Both the position numbers and the translations under genes were made by a program. A stretch of 43,617 bases of DNA, from the NCBI GenBank assembly GCA_903926465.1, contig CAIYJE010000077.1, forward strand, positions 1-43,617. The letters are read 5' to 3'. The notes under the pieces were generated by a model, which was not told the DNA's origin, ran no database searches, and saw only the letters and a list, made by a program, of their open reading frames with translations. Positions 25,751 through 34,752 of this stretch are shown here, piece after piece. Within the stretch, counting starts at the first letter, position 1. The number at the start of each line of letters is the position of its first letter. Source of the DNA: an uncultured Planctomycetales bacterium (GTDB taxonomy: Bacteria > Planctomycetota > Planctomycetia > Isosphaerales > Isosphaeraceae).

Positions 25751-27073
25751 ATGTTTGAACTTCCCATGAGCCAACGGGCCAGCCGCTGCGATGGTTTCTC
25801 ACGCCGCGATTCGCTGAAGGTGGGTGCGCTTGGCCTGTTTGGCCTGACCTTACCCAACCTGCTCAGAGCCCAGGCGGCGGAACCCAGGCGAGCGACCGGC
25901 CGGGCCAAATCGGTGATTCTGGTCTTTCTGGGCGGCGGGCTCTCACATCATGACAGCTTTGACCTCAAGCCCGAAGCGTCTGAAGATGTGCGCGGACAGT
26001 ACAAGCCAATTCCTTCCGTGGTGCCTGGCACGGTGGTGGGTGAATTGCTCCCGCGGATGGCTGGCATTATGGATAAGGTGGCCCTGGTTCGCTCTGGCGC
26101 ACACGGGAACGACCACCACGAAACGGCCACCAACTGGGTTCTCTCTGGCCGGTTCGGTTCACCGTTTGGTGATTATCCGGCCATCGGGGCCGTGGTCTCT
26201 CATGAATTAGGCTTCCGGGGTGCACTGCCGCCGTACATGGCCGTTCCCCGCAACCCTTCATTCACCTGGGAGCTCGGCCGAAGTGCCTTCCTGGGCGGCC
26301 GCTTTGAGTCGTTCAAAACGGGCGACCCCAATGACGCTCAGTTCAAGGTGCCCGACATGGTTCCCGTGGAACCGATCGTCGGTCAGCGTCAAAGCCGGCG
26401 CCGGACCCTGCTGGAAGCCGTGGACAGCCTGGCTCGGCAGGTGGAAGGGAACGACCAGATTGCAACCTACGATGAGTTCCACCAGCGAGCGGCTGGGATG
26501 GTGCTTGCTCCTGAAGCGCGTCGATCGTTCGCCATTGAGTCTGAAGACCCCAGACTCCGCGACCGGTACGGCAGGACCACCTTCGGCCAGAGCTGCTTGC
26601 TTGCCAGGCGGCTGGTGGAAGGGGGCGTCCGATTCGTCACCGTTAACCACGGCGGCTGGGACCATCACGCCAAGATCTTTGCCGGCCTGGACAAAAAACT
26701 TCCCGAGTTCGATCAGGGCTTTTCCGCACTCGTGCAAGACCTGGACAGCCGGGGGCTGCTGAACGACACCCTGGTCGTGGCCATGGGTGAGTTTGGGCGC
26801 ACCCCCAAACTGAACAAAGACGCCGGCCGCGACCACTGGGGGCCAGCCGGCTCGCTGCTGTTCGCCGGTGCCGGCACACGGGGCGGCCTGGTGCTGGGTG
26901 CAACCGACCGCCTGGGTGCCTATGTGACCCAACGCCCGGTAGCCCCGGCCGACGTGGCCTGGACGATTTATGAGGCACTTGGCGTGGACCCCCAGGCGCA
27001 TCTGATGACCCCAGATGGACGGCCCCTGGAAATCCTGGACCGGGGCGAGCCAGTGCGGGAGCTTTTCGCTTGA
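25751..27073 (+). CDS. DUF1501 family exported protein with Tat signal (second copy)
   Basis: The 440-residue protein is a paralogue of the one at 2278-3615. A twin-arginine motif (FSRRDSLKVGALGLFGL, about residues 17-33) directs Tat export. The core has VFLGGGLSHHDSFDLKPEA, GNDHHETATNW, NHGGWDHHAKIF, MGEFGRTPKLN and GRDHWGP, positions that resemble the metal sites of the alkaline phosphatase/sulfatase fold. It directly follows the DUF1549/DUF1553 gene, its usual partner in planctomycetes, and the two products probably act together in the periplasm. The frame starts with TTG at 25730, but GGAGG (25737-25741) sits before the ATG at 25751. The stop overlaps the TTG start of the next gene. Confidence 0.92.
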   Translation: MFELPMSQRASRCDGFSRRDSLKVGALGLFGLTLPNLLRAQAAEPRRATGRAKSVILVFLGGGLSHHDSFDLKPEASEDVRGQYKPIPSVVPGTVVGELLPRMAGIMDKVALVRSGAHGNDHHETATNWVLSGRFGSPFGDYPAIGAVVSHELGFRGALPPYMAVPRNPSFTWELGRSAFLGGRFESFKTGDPNDAQFKVPDMVPVEPIVGQRQSRRRTLLEAVDSLARQVEGNDQIATYDEFHQRAAGMVLAPEARRSFAIESEDPRLRDRYGRTTFGQSCLLARRLVEGGVRFVTVNHGGWDHHAKIFAGLDKKLPEFDQGFSALVQDLDSRGLLNDTLVVAMGEFGRTPKLNKDAGRDHWGPAGSLLFAGAGTRGGLVLGATDRLGAYVTQRPVAPADVAWTIYEALGVDPQAHLMTPDGRPLEILDRGEPVRELFA

Positions 27074-27846
27074 GCCCACGCCAACTTGCCACCGGTATCC
27101 TTACGAGCGTGATGGGCCTACTCTCGGCCGATGATCCTCCCAAGCCGCCCGAATCGCCCGTGGTTCGCCTGTGCGTGCCACTGGGGATTCAGCCAGCCAC
27201 CACTTCCAAGCTCACCATTCGTGGCCAGCGGCTGGAGGGAGCAACCGAGGTTCGTTTAACGGCCCCAGGCGCCACGGTCAAAGTACTGGAATCAGGCAAA
27301 GCGAACGTACCGAACGGCCAGAACGCCGGCCGCCTGGGAGACACACAGGTGGTGGTTGAGGTTACGGTTCCGGACGATCTGGGACGCCCACCGCTGGCCC
27401 TGATCGTGAAAACCCCAGCCGGCGAGTCCACGCCTCACCTGCTCCTGTCCGGGGCTGGCTACATCCAGGCGGAAAAGGAACCCAACGATGGCTTCCGCCA
27501 GGCTCAAGCCGTGACCATTCCCGGGACGATTGAGGGCCTGATTGAGCGGAACCAGGATGTAGACGTCTACAAGTTGACCGGACGTGCCGGCCAGCAACTC
27601 AGGGGCGAGATTCGAGCCTGGCGGCAAGGGTCGGCACTCGATGGCTGGCTGACGCTCTACGATGCGCACGGGCAACAGATTGCTACGGCCGACGATCGCC
27701 CGACCGACTCCGACCCTGTGCTCATCGCAACCTTGCCCAAAGATGGAGCCTACTTCCTGGTGGTCAGTGACGCCCTGGACCAAGGCGGGCCAACGCACCC
27801 CTATCGCCTGACCGTTAACCTGGCTGAATCTGACCAGCCACGGTGA
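27070..27846 (+). CDS. PPC-domain exported protein, third gene of the DUF1549 operon
   Basis: The 258-residue protein begins with a short, rather weak signal-like segment. A middle region (about 30-120) has an IPT/Ig-like beta pattern (LTIRGQRLEGATEVRLTAPG). Residues 135-250 form a bacterial pre-peptidase C-terminal (PPC) domain: EKEPNDGFRQAQAVTIPGTI, then DVDVYKLTGRAGQQL, LTLYDAHGQQIATADD and DGAYFLVVSDA. No enzyme domain is attached. The TTG start at 27070 shares bases with the TGA stop of the DUF1501 gene (TTGA), an arrangement suited to translational coupling. An ATG at 27112 is an alternative. It probably helps substrate or surface binding by the exported complex (inference). Confidence 0.78.
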   Translation: MSPRQLATGILTSVMGLLSADDPPKPPESPVVRLCVPLGIQPATTSKLTIRGQRLEGATEVRLTAPGATVKVLESGKANVPNGQNAGRLGDTQVVVEVTVPDDLGRPPLALIVKTPAGESTPHLLLSGAGYIQAEKEPNDGFRQAQAVTIPGTIEGLIERNQDVDVYKLTGRAGQQLRGEIRAWRQGSALDGWLTLYDAHGQQIATADDRPTDSDPVLIATLPKDGAYFLVVSDALDQGGPTHPYRLTVNLAESDQPR

Positions 27847-27873
27847 ACTTGAGCCTGGACCCTGGGACCCCGG

Positions 27874-28974
27874 TTACGCCAGGTCATTGTACTGGGCATG
27901 AAAATCGGCCAGGTTCCCACGTCTGGCCAGCAACACGATCCGGTCTCCAGCCTGAAACGGTTCAGTGCCGCTGGGTGGAAATTCCACGCGCCCGTCTGGG
28001 TGTTTGACGGCAATCACAACCACACCGGTCCGGCGGCCGATATCCAGCTCACGCAAGCTGAGTTTGGCAAAGGGACCGCCCGCCTGGACTTCAATCTCAT
28101 CCATCTCAATCTCAAGCGTCCCCTTCTGGGTCACCAGTTCCGTGAACTGCACGGCTGTGGGGTTGGTGAGCAATGTTGCAATGCGCTGGGCACCAATGGC
28201 CGTGGGTTGCACCACATGGTCGGCTCCCGCCCGCTGAAGTTTGCGCAGCGTGGACGGATCTTCCGCGCGGGTCAGAATCAGAACGCTGGGGTTCAGGTCA
28301 CGCGCGGTCAGGGCAATAAACACATTGAACGCGTCGTCGGGCACGGTGGTGACCAGGGCGCGAGCTTGGGCCAGTCCTGCCGATTGCAGGGTTGATTCCA
28401 GGGTGGCGTCTCCCTGGATGCCAAGCCACTGGCGACGCTCGATCTCGGCCATTTTCAGAGGATCGCGGTCAATGATGGCGAAGGGTACACCGGCAGTTTG
28501 CAGCTCGGTGCAAAGCTGGGTACCCATGCGGCCCAGACCAACCACAATCACATGCTGTTTCAGCTCCTCGATCTGGCGCTTCACGCGTTTCTTCCCCAGG
28601 TATTGTTTCAGTTCCTCACTGGTGATCACAGCCACCAGGGTGGCCAGCGTGTAACCCACCGCCACATAGCCAAACAGAATCAACAGAATCGTGTGCAGCC
28701 GGAGCCAGTTCGTGGAGAGCGGGCGGACCTCCGTGAAACCGACCGTTGAAATGGTGATGGCCACCATGTAAATGGAATCGCTGAGCGACCAGCCAGCAAT
28801 CCTGTACCCGGCTACCCCCAGCACCACCACCAGGGCCACCGCAAGCATGGCCCGCCCCACCGACCGAAGCGCCTGAAAACGAGCCCAGCTCTCCCAGAAG
28901 AAATCAGGCGTGGGCGTCAGGGAGCCCAGCCTGGTCGCTTCTCGATGCTGGGAGTCTCTGGCGTGCCGGCCCAT
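27874..28974 (-). CDS. Potassium channel protein with RCK (TrkA) domains
   Basis: The 366-residue protein is a two-helix voltage-gated-family channel without voltage sensor. It has TM1 (about 41-61), a pore helix and selectivity filter (STVGFTE, filter Thr77-Val-Gly-Phe80, the TVGFxE form), then TM2 (93-118). The cytoplasmic part has an RCK N-terminal Rossmann domain (VIVVGLGRMGTQ, 142-153; acidic end of strand 2 in IDRDP) and an RCK C-terminal domain (about 280-366). It forms a tetrameric K+ channel gated by a nucleotide or ion. The filter has Phe where classical channels have Tyr, which is seen in this branch. The frame begins at a TTG (28992); the ATG at 28974 is taken. The gene converges on the PPC gene. 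Confidence 0.9.
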   Translation of the reverse strand: MGRHARDSQHREATRLGSLTPTPDFFWESWARFQALRSVGRAMLAVALVVVLGVAGYRIAGWSLSDSIYMVAITISTVGFTEVRPLSTNWLRLHTILLILFGYVAVGYTLATLVAVITSEELKQYLGKKRVKRQIEELKQHVIVVGLGRMGTQLCTELQTAGVPFAIIDRDPLKMAEIERRQWLGIQGDATLESTLQSAGLAQARALVTTVPDDAFNVFIALTARDLNPSVLILTRAEDPSTLRKLQRAGADHVVQPTAIGAQRIATLLTNPTAVQFTELVTQKGTLEIEMDEIEVQAGGPFAKLSLRELDIGRRTGVVVIAVKHPDGRVEFPPSGTEPFQAGDRIVLLARRGNLADFHAQYNDLA

Positions 28975-29084
28975 ACGTGAATCTCGTTCCAAAACTGCGA
29001 GAACGGCCCAGACGCTCGGTCTTGGGGCAGAATGAGAGATGATCTTAGCCGATTCTCACCCAGAAGCACCGCCGAGACTTGATC

Positions 29085-30824
29085 TCATTCCAGCTCATCC
29101 CACCGTATGGCCCGGTTCAGGGGAACATCGGTCTTAGATTCCTCGCGCCCCGAGGGCCAGCGAACCGTCACCCGATCCACCTGCTCAATTTTACCCAGCC
29201 CAAAGTGCAACCGCCGGTCATTCACCGAAAGGTACGAGCCACCCCCATCCACCGATCGCACCAACCGCCGGCCACTAGCTTCAACCGTAACCTCAGCCCC
29301 GATCGCATCGCGATTGGGGGCCCGCCCACGCAGATCAAGCTTCAGCCACCGGCCCACCGGGGCAGACTCGTTCCAAAGTACCACGCTGGGAGCCTTGTGG
29401 TGGGTGATCACCAGATCCAGATCGCCGTCACCATCCAGGTCACCGGCCGCCAGACCCCGCCCCATATGAAGCGCTTCAAAATACGCTCCAGCGCTGCTGG
29501 TCACGTTGCGAAATTTCCGATCGGCTTGCCCTAGCCAGAAAATCGGAGGGTTCTCATACGGGTACTTCTGGCTCAACTCCTGGCGAATCTGCCCGTTGGT
29601 CACCACAAAATCCAGCCAGCCATCACTGTCAAAATCTTCCAGGGCAATCCCCCAGCCCGTAAAGGGCCGGCTATCCCCACCAAGCCCCGCCTGGAAGGTT
29701 TCATCCTGGTAGAACAGGCCGGAATTCGTCCCCCCGCGCGCACGCCAGAGGGTGTCATGCTCTCCAAAAAAATGGCTGATGATCACATCCTGCAAGCCAT
29801 CGCCATCGGTATCGCCATGGGCAATTCCCATGTTCGCTTCCGACTTGCCCTGGCCGTTCAGGTCAATGCCCACGGCCGAGGCAATTTCCTCAAACTTGCC
29901 GTTCCCCAGGTTGCGCCAGAGGGCGTTGGCCTCGGCATCGTTGGCTACCAGTATGTCCATCCGGTGATCGCCATCAAAATCCGCAGCTAGCACCCCCATG
30001 CCACGTGCCTGGTCTGAGATGCCGGCCTCGGCCGTCACATCGGAGAACCGGCCATTCCCGTCGTTGCGGTAGAGCACATCCGGAAGGCCGCCGAAGGTGT
30101 CGGGTGGGCCATACTCGGCCTTGCCATCGGCCAGCCTCAAAAACGGGGCCTGGGTCGGATCGAACTCGAAGTAGTTGGCCACAAGCAGGTCCAGGTCGCC
30201 GTCGCCGTCATAGTCTAGAAACGCGGCCCCCAGGCTCCAGAGCGGGCATCCGACACCGGCCTCGGCTGTCACGTCGGAAAACCGGCCGCCATCGTTCCGC
30301 CACATGGTGTTGGCACCATAGCGGGTGACATAGACGTCGGGGTCGCCATCGGCGTCATAATCGGCCACGGCCAGCCCCTGGCCGTACCCCTTGGAAGATA
30401 ACCCCCAGACTTTGGAAACGTCTGTAAAGTGGCCTTTGCCGTCATTCAAAAGCAAGACATCGGCGGGCGCTTGGGCGGGGTCCATTTTCCCCACGGGCAA
30501 CGGCACCCCCTGCGCAAAGAACAGGTCCAGATCGCCATCTCCATCCACATCCAGCATGGCCACGCCGCCGCCGGTGACCTCGCACGGCCAGGCTGCGCCC
30601 GATTCGCCCCGTTCGTAGGAGAACGGCAAGATCTCTTCGCGGAAAAGCAGGGGGGCCGCCGTCGTACCAGGCGCATTGACTGGACCAGAATCTAGGGCAA
30701 TTCTCGGCTCGGGTGCTGGATTCTCTTGCGAGCAGCCCACGAATGAAAGAAAAATCGCGGCGATCAACAACCAACCAAGGCCGAACGTAGATCTCGGGCT
30801 GAGCCTGAGTGGAATCGAACTCAT
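29085..30824 (-). CDS. FG-GAP/VCBS repeat lipoprotein with ASPIC/UnbV domain (CRTAC1-like)
   Basis: This exported 579-residue protein has a lipoprotein signal (AAIFLSFVGC), whose Cys would be lipidated. Seven calcium-binding repeats follow in a beta-propeller array, such as DVDGDGDLDL, DYDADGDPDV, DYDGDGDLDL, DTDGDGLQDV and DLDGDGDLDL. The C-terminal ASPIC/UnbV domain begins near RGRAPNRDAIGAEVTVEASG and includes DGGGSYLSVNDRRLHFGLG. Its ligand is unknown; proteins of this class are very numerous in planctomycetes. An ATG at 30824 directly follows an in-frame GTG (30827), and no strong ribosome site is visible for either. Confidence 0.9.
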   Translation of the reverse strand: MSSIPLRLSPRSTFGLGWLLIAAIFLSFVGCSQENPAPEPRIALDSGPVNAPGTTAAPLLFREEILPFSYERGESGAAWPCEVTGGGVAMLDVDGDGDLDLFFAQGVPLPVGKMDPAQAPADVLLLNDGKGHFTDVSKVWGLSSKGYGQGLAVADYDADGDPDVYVTRYGANTMWRNDGGRFSDVTAEAGVGCPLWSLGAAFLDYDGDGDLDLLVANYFEFDPTQAPFLRLADGKAEYGPPDTFGGLPDVLYRNDGNGRFSDVTAEAGISDQARGMGVLAADFDGDHRMDILVANDAEANALWRNLGNGKFEEIASAVGIDLNGQGKSEANMGIAHGDTDGDGLQDVIISHFFGEHDTLWRARGGTNSGLFYQDETFQAGLGGDSRPFTGWGIALEDFDSDGWLDFVVTNGQIRQELSQKYPYENPPIFWLGQADRKFRNVTSSAGAYFEALHMGRGLAAGDLDGDGDLDLVITHHKAPSVVLWNESAPVGRWLKLDLRGRAPNRDAIGAEVTVEASGRRLVRSVDGGGSYLSVNDRRLHFGLGKIEQVDRVTVRWPSGREESKTDVPLNRAIRWDELE

Positions 30825-31290
30825 CACTGGGGGTCAGACCTCCGCGGGCGAGCAGGGGGTGGTTGGAGGCCCCACAGATTGGGATCCGCCGTGATTATTC
30901 TATCTCGCCGGGTTGATCGGGGAAGCTAAGACCTTGAAGGAGCTTCGCTCTCGTTACCGAGTCGAACCAAGTGGCCGGCCTCCGGCATTAAACATGACTC
31001 GATTCCGAGAGCTTCTAAAACCCTCTCCCGCTGGGAATGTGGGCTCAACTAGATTGCGGTCTCTTCACCCCAATGTAAACTGGTGTAATTCGGCTTTCGC
31101 GTCCGAGCAATTCCCCACGTCAAGAGCCTGCACAAGCAGAGGACCAATGGGGCAGGTCAAAGTCCGGCAAGCTTGACTCTGGCAAGCCTTCACTCTCACA
31201 GCTCGCTCATCGGCCCATGGCACGGGTCAATCTGGTCGTTTTTTTGCCCTCAAGATCGGGCTCCACCTCTCTCTTTTCAGGATCCAGAAC
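30825..31290. other. Intergenic region of about 465 bases, no gene recognised
   Basis: It separates the divergently transcribed FG-GAP lipoprotein and epimerase genes, so both promoters should lie here. I see no convincing coding frame; a forward open frame at 30913-31176 starts with TTG, has no ribosome site and unnatural composition. A T7 run lies near 31240, about 50 bases before the epimerase start. Confidence 0.4.
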
Positions 31291-32412
31291 ATGCTGATGT
31301 CGTTTTCTCTGATGGCCCTGCTAGTGCCAGTGATCGGATTCGCCGGATTCGCCGGCTCGGCGGCTGAAGGCACTCTCACCAAGCAGCCCTTTGGCAACAC
31401 TACGGACGGTCATGCCGTCGAACTGTACACGCTCAAGAACGGCACCATGACCGTGAAGGTCATGACCTATGGCGCCATCATCACGTCGATCGAGGTACCC
31501 GACAAGGCAGGCAAGATCGGCGAAGTCACCCTGGGTTTCGATACGCTCGAAGGCTACCTCAAGGGGCACCCCTACTTCGGCTCAACCGTGGGCCGGGTGG
31601 GCAACCGGATCGCCAAGGGGAAATTCTCGCTCAACGGCAAGGAATACACCCTGGCCACCAACAACGGTCCAAATGCACTCCACGGCGGCCTCAAGGGGTT
31701 CGACAAGGTTATTTGGAAGGCTGAAGACGTGAGCGGCCCAGACGGCCCGGCTGTTCGTATGACCTACGTGAGCAAAGACGGCGAGGAAGGATACCCCGGC
31801 ACCCTTACCACCAAGGTCACCTTCCGCGTGGCCGCTCATCATGATTTGCAGATTGATTACGAGGCCACGACCGACGCCGATACACCAATCAATCTGACCA
31901 ACCACACCTACTTCAACTTATCCGGCCCCAACTCTGGCACCATTCTGCACCATGAGCTGATGCTGGCCGCCGACCGGTACACGCCCACCGATGCCACGCT
32001 CATTCCCACCGGAGAGATCGCCCCAGTGGAGGGAACCCCGCTCGATTTCCGCAAACCCAAGACGATTGGTGCGCACATCCAGCAGATCAAGGCCGACCCG
32101 GCCGGCTATGACCATAACTTCGTGCTAAACGCCCAGTCCGAGCGACTACCGATCATGGCCCACGTTTATGACCCTCAGAGTGGCCGTGAACTGATCATGC
32201 GAACCACCGAACCCGGAGTTCAGTTCTACACAGGAAACTTCCTGGATGGATCCGTGGTCGGGAAGGGGGGAGCCTACAAGCAGTACGGCGCCTTCTGCCT
32301 GGAAGCTCAGCACTTCCCAGACTCAATCAACCACGCCAACTTCCCGTCGGCCGTCTTGAAGCCAGGACAGGTCTACAAGCAGACAACCTCGTACCAGTTT
32401 GCCACGCGTTGA
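31291..32412 (+). CDS. Aldose 1-epimerase, secreted form
   Basis: This 373-residue enzyme interconverts alpha and beta anomers of aldoses such as galactose. Its N-terminus (MLMSFSLMALLVPVIGFAG, then AGSAAEG) looks like a signal peptide, so it acts outside the cytoplasm. The catalytic His lies in LTNHTYFNLSG and the catalytic Glu in FCLEAQHFPDS near the C-terminus. The binding site includes GRVGNRIAKGKF and NNGPNALHGG. The length suits the galactose mutarotase family with a leader. A second in-frame ATG lies six bases in. It is followed by the remnant of a sodium/solute symporter; in planctomycetes such a transporter is a natural partner for an exported epimerase. Confidence 0.93.
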   Translation: MLMSFSLMALLVPVIGFAGFAGSAAEGTLTKQPFGNTTDGHAVELYTLKNGTMTVKVMTYGAIITSIEVPDKAGKIGEVTLGFDTLEGYLKGHPYFGSTVGRVGNRIAKGKFSLNGKEYTLATNNGPNALHGGLKGFDKVIWKAEDVSGPDGPAVRMTYVSKDGEEGYPGTLTTKVTFRVAAHHDLQIDYEATTDADTPINLTNHTYFNLSGPNSGTILHHELMLAADRYTPTDATLIPTGEIAPVEGTPLDFRKPKTIGAHIQQIKADPAGYDHNFVLNAQSERLPIMAHVYDPQSGRELIMRTTEPGVQFYTGNFLDGSVVGKGGAYKQYGAFCLEAQHFPDSINHANFPSAVLKPGQVYKQTTSYQFATR

Positions 32413-32615
32413 TGGCCTTTGCAGAACCGAATCTCTGGCCGTTTGGGGACCACCCCACGCGGCCAGAGCCTTTCATAGACCTCTCGCGACTCACGATTGG
32501 ATTGCACATAAAACCAACCCAAGAGAGAGCCGAGGGCGGCTGTCCCACACGGGCAACCCAGCGGTGACCTGCCGTGGATAATCTCAGAGCTCTGGATCTT
32601 ATTCCTCCAGAGGCC

Positions 32616-32820
32616 ATGAGTACCCCCAACACTCGCCTGGATCAACGAGACGATTGTGCGGCTTCCCGATCTTTGTGCAGGGGATTGGCTGGATACTGAA
32701 GCGATCCATGAAGTCCACACTGAAGACTTCTTTCTCTCAGGCCGATCGATTCTGGCGTGGGTGGCTGGCTTGGCGTTCATCTCGGCCAACCTGAGCCGGC
32801 TCTTGTTACTCACCCCGTGA
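32616..32820 (+). pseudogene. Decayed N-terminal remnant of a sodium/solute symporter (SSS family)
   Basis: The signature of the SSS N-terminus, TEDFFLSGRSILAWVAGLA followed by FISANLS, is clear in one frame (32719-32796). Intact members have (S/T)EDYFLAGR...WW..G.SL.AANIS at the same place. The ATG at 32616 opens in another frame with MSTPN, and symporter-like segments (TLAWIN; FVQGIGWILKRS) lie in the other two frames between. At least two or three small frameshifts therefore separate the pieces. After SANLS the similarity stops and TGA follows at 32818. The rest of the gene is gone, and the HD-domain gene begins soon after. Placed directly after the aldose 1-epimerase gene, it was probably a sugar symporter. 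Confidence 0.7.
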
Positions 32821-32931
32821 CCCAATGTGAGCCCCAACAACCCCCATCCTCTTGAAAAACTCGGCCGCGAGTCTGATGATTGCGTTACGTTTGACGATTC
32901 CGCAATCAGTACAGGGATGTGCTTCGCTCTC

Positions 32932-33870
32932 ATGGAAACAGGAACTGCTGCGTTGTTCCAATGGCATGACCGGGTTTATGGCGATGTCCGGGTGGATGAT
33001 CCCGACCTGCTCCAGTTAATTGCGTGCCCTACGTTCCAACGTCTGCGCGGGATTCGTCAGGCCGGCCCCTCCGTGTTTGCGTTCCCGTTCAAAACCGTGA
33101 CGCGGTTTGAGCATAGCCTGGGGGTATTCCTCTTGCTCAGGCGGCTTGGGGCAGGGCTCCAGGAGCAGGTAGCTGGCTTGCTTCACGACCTTTCCCATAC
33201 CGCATTTTCACACGCAGTGGACTTTGTGATCCTCTCCGAAGACCAGGCCCATCACGAAGGTCTCAAACCCCGGTTCCTACACCGACCCGACATTGCAGCC
33301 GCACTCGGGCGAATGGGCTTGAAGCCAGAATCGTTCCTGGACGACTCGGTCTATCCGCTGCTGGAACGACCACTCCCCTGGCTTTGTGCCGACCGCCTCG
33401 ATTACTACTTGCGAGATAGCCGATCGTGTAACGTGAGCACGCCGGCCGGCGTTGAGCGTACGCTCAATGCGCTGGTTGTGGTTGATGGTGTGATCGGCTT
33501 CAATAGTCTGGCCGTGGCCCGTGAGGTGGAGGCCGGGTATGGCGAGATGAATCGACTGTGGTGGAGTGGCCCCGTTGAGGCCTTCATCTACAATGAATTC
33601 GCCGAGGCACTCCGCGAAGCGATGCGTCTGGGCAGCCTGACTCAGGACGACATGCTGGGTGATGACGAGCATGTTCTTGCCTGCCTCAGGGCCGCCAAGA
33701 GCCCCAAAGTTACCGAAATCCTGCGCCAGATTCGGGAAGTTCAGCCCGAGGACCTGGCCAATTATGTGCCACGGGTAACCCCCAAGGTTCGCTGGATCGA
33801 CCCGCCTGTCCTCGTTGAAGGCTCCATGCGCCGCCTCTCTGAGATTTCTCCAGAGACGGTTACGGTGTGA
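32932..33870 (+). CDS. HD superfamily phosphohydrolase
   Basis: The 312-residue protein is a cytosolic HD-domain hydrolase of the dGTPase/YdhJ-like type (COG1078). Metal-binding residues are visible in RFEHSLGV (His61), LLHDLSHTAFSH (His85, Asp86, His94) and a further Asp in LCADRLDYYLRDS. The N-terminal DPDLLQLIACPTFQRLRGIRQ segment is characteristic of this group. The substrate is probably a nucleotide but is not set by sequence. The frame extends back to a GTG at 32827; homology begins close to METGTAALF, and the ATG at 32932 has a usable GGGATG upstream. An ATG at 32917 is possible. It converges on the SDR gene. Confidence 0.88.
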   Translation: METGTAALFQWHDRVYGDVRVDDPDLLQLIACPTFQRLRGIRQAGPSVFAFPFKTVTRFEHSLGVFLLLRRLGAGLQEQVAGLLHDLSHTAFSHAVDFVILSEDQAHHEGLKPRFLHRPDIAAALGRMGLKPESFLDDSVYPLLERPLPWLCADRLDYYLRDSRSCNVSTPAGVERTLNALVVVDGVIGFNSLAVAREVEAGYGEMNRLWWSGPVEAFIYNEFAEALREAMRLGSLTQDDMLGDDEHVLACLRAAKSPKVTEILRQIREVQPEDLANYVPRVTPKVRWIDPPVLVEGSMRRLSEISPETVTV

Positions 33871-33916
33871 TGACCTTGCGGCGAACACCACATGCTCATT
33901 TTCCAGCGGCCAACCG

Positions 33917-34681
33917 TCATCCTCCAAGACCAGCGCCGCCGCCCATTCCCAGATCTTCGCCCGTGAACCGGCCATGCGCAGCCACAAAGATCGCGAGTTC
34001 CGCAACCTCGGCGGGCTGGTTCAATCGTCCGTCCAGCGTGATCTGGCTCACGGCCTCCAGGACTTCCGGAGGCTGTAGATCCATCATGGGCGTGGCCGTG
34101 GGCCCTGGTGAGATGCAGTTGATCCGCACACCATGCGTTCGCAAAGACATGGCAGCCGAGTTCACAAAAGAAGCAAGAGCCGCTTTGGTGGCGTTATAGA
34201 CCGGGTTCACCCGAGAGCCGGATCTCGCCTTGGTACCGGCAATGGAGCCAATGAGCAGGATGCTACCTCGCCCTGCGGTTCGCATCAAATCGGCGGCGGC
34301 ACGCGTGCAATAAAATGCGCCATTGAGATTGATATCAACCGCCCGGTTCCAAAGGTCGGGAGTGGTTTCCGCGAACGGCTCAAGATTCAGCACGCCTACC
34401 GCGTAAAACAGGTAATCCGGGGTTCCAACTGACGAATCAATCCAGGCGAATAGTTCGGAAACCGCGGCAGCTTCTCGGACATCGATGGGACGCGTAAAGA
34501 GGTGGGTCGGACCGGTTTTCAGGCTTGCTGCAAGCTGACCAAGGCGGGTCGGATCGTGATCAGCCACGACCAGATGGGCCACTTGGCCCGCCAGCATCTG
34601 GATGAGCTGAGCACCAATGCCGCCGATCCCGATCACAACGACCGTGCTGTTCTGGTAGCGTTGCGCAATTCGAGTAAACAC
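33917..34681 (-). CDS. Short-chain dehydrogenase/reductase (SDR) family oxidoreductase
   Basis: The 254-residue enzyme has the SDR layout: an N-terminal glycine motif (VVVIGIGGIGAQLI), the acidic strand end (VVADHDPTR), catalytic Ser in LLIGSIAG and the YxxxK motif in NPVYNATKAAL. The C-terminal PGPTATPM and MGGGAGLGG segments are typical. The glycine motif is GIGGIG rather than the common TGxxxGIG. It is an NAD(P)-dependent reductase of unknown substrate. The GTG at 34681 follows GAAGGA at proper spacing; an upstream GTG at 34699 has none. It lies about 70 bases downstream of alaS on the same strand and could be cotranscribed with it. Confidence 0.87.
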   Translation of the reverse strand: MFTRIAQRYQNSTVVVIGIGGIGAQLIQMLAGQVAHLVVADHDPTRLGQLAASLKTGPTHLFTRPIDVREAAAVSELFAWIDSSVGTPDYLFYAVGVLNLEPFAETTPDLWNRAVDINLNGAFYCTRAAADLMRTAGRGSILLIGSIAGTKARSGSRVNPVYNATKAALASFVNSAAMSLRTHGVRINCISPGPTATPMMDLQPPEVLEAVSQITLDGRLNQPAEVAELAIFVAAHGRFTGEDLGMGGGAGLGG

Positions 34682-34752
34682 GCACAATCCTTCATTCACA
34701 GATCAGGATGGGGCGGCCCACGTTCACGTGACCGAAGGCCGCCCGCTGATCG

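Noticed and set aside
30913-31176. Forward open frame of 87 residues in the gap before the epimerase
   Set aside because: TTG start, no ribosome site, no recognisable domain and unnatural composition.
32373-32933. Reverse-strand frame of 186 residues opposite the symporter remnant
   Set aside because: It is the shadow of the decayed symporter and of the epimerase end; it shows no domain of its own.
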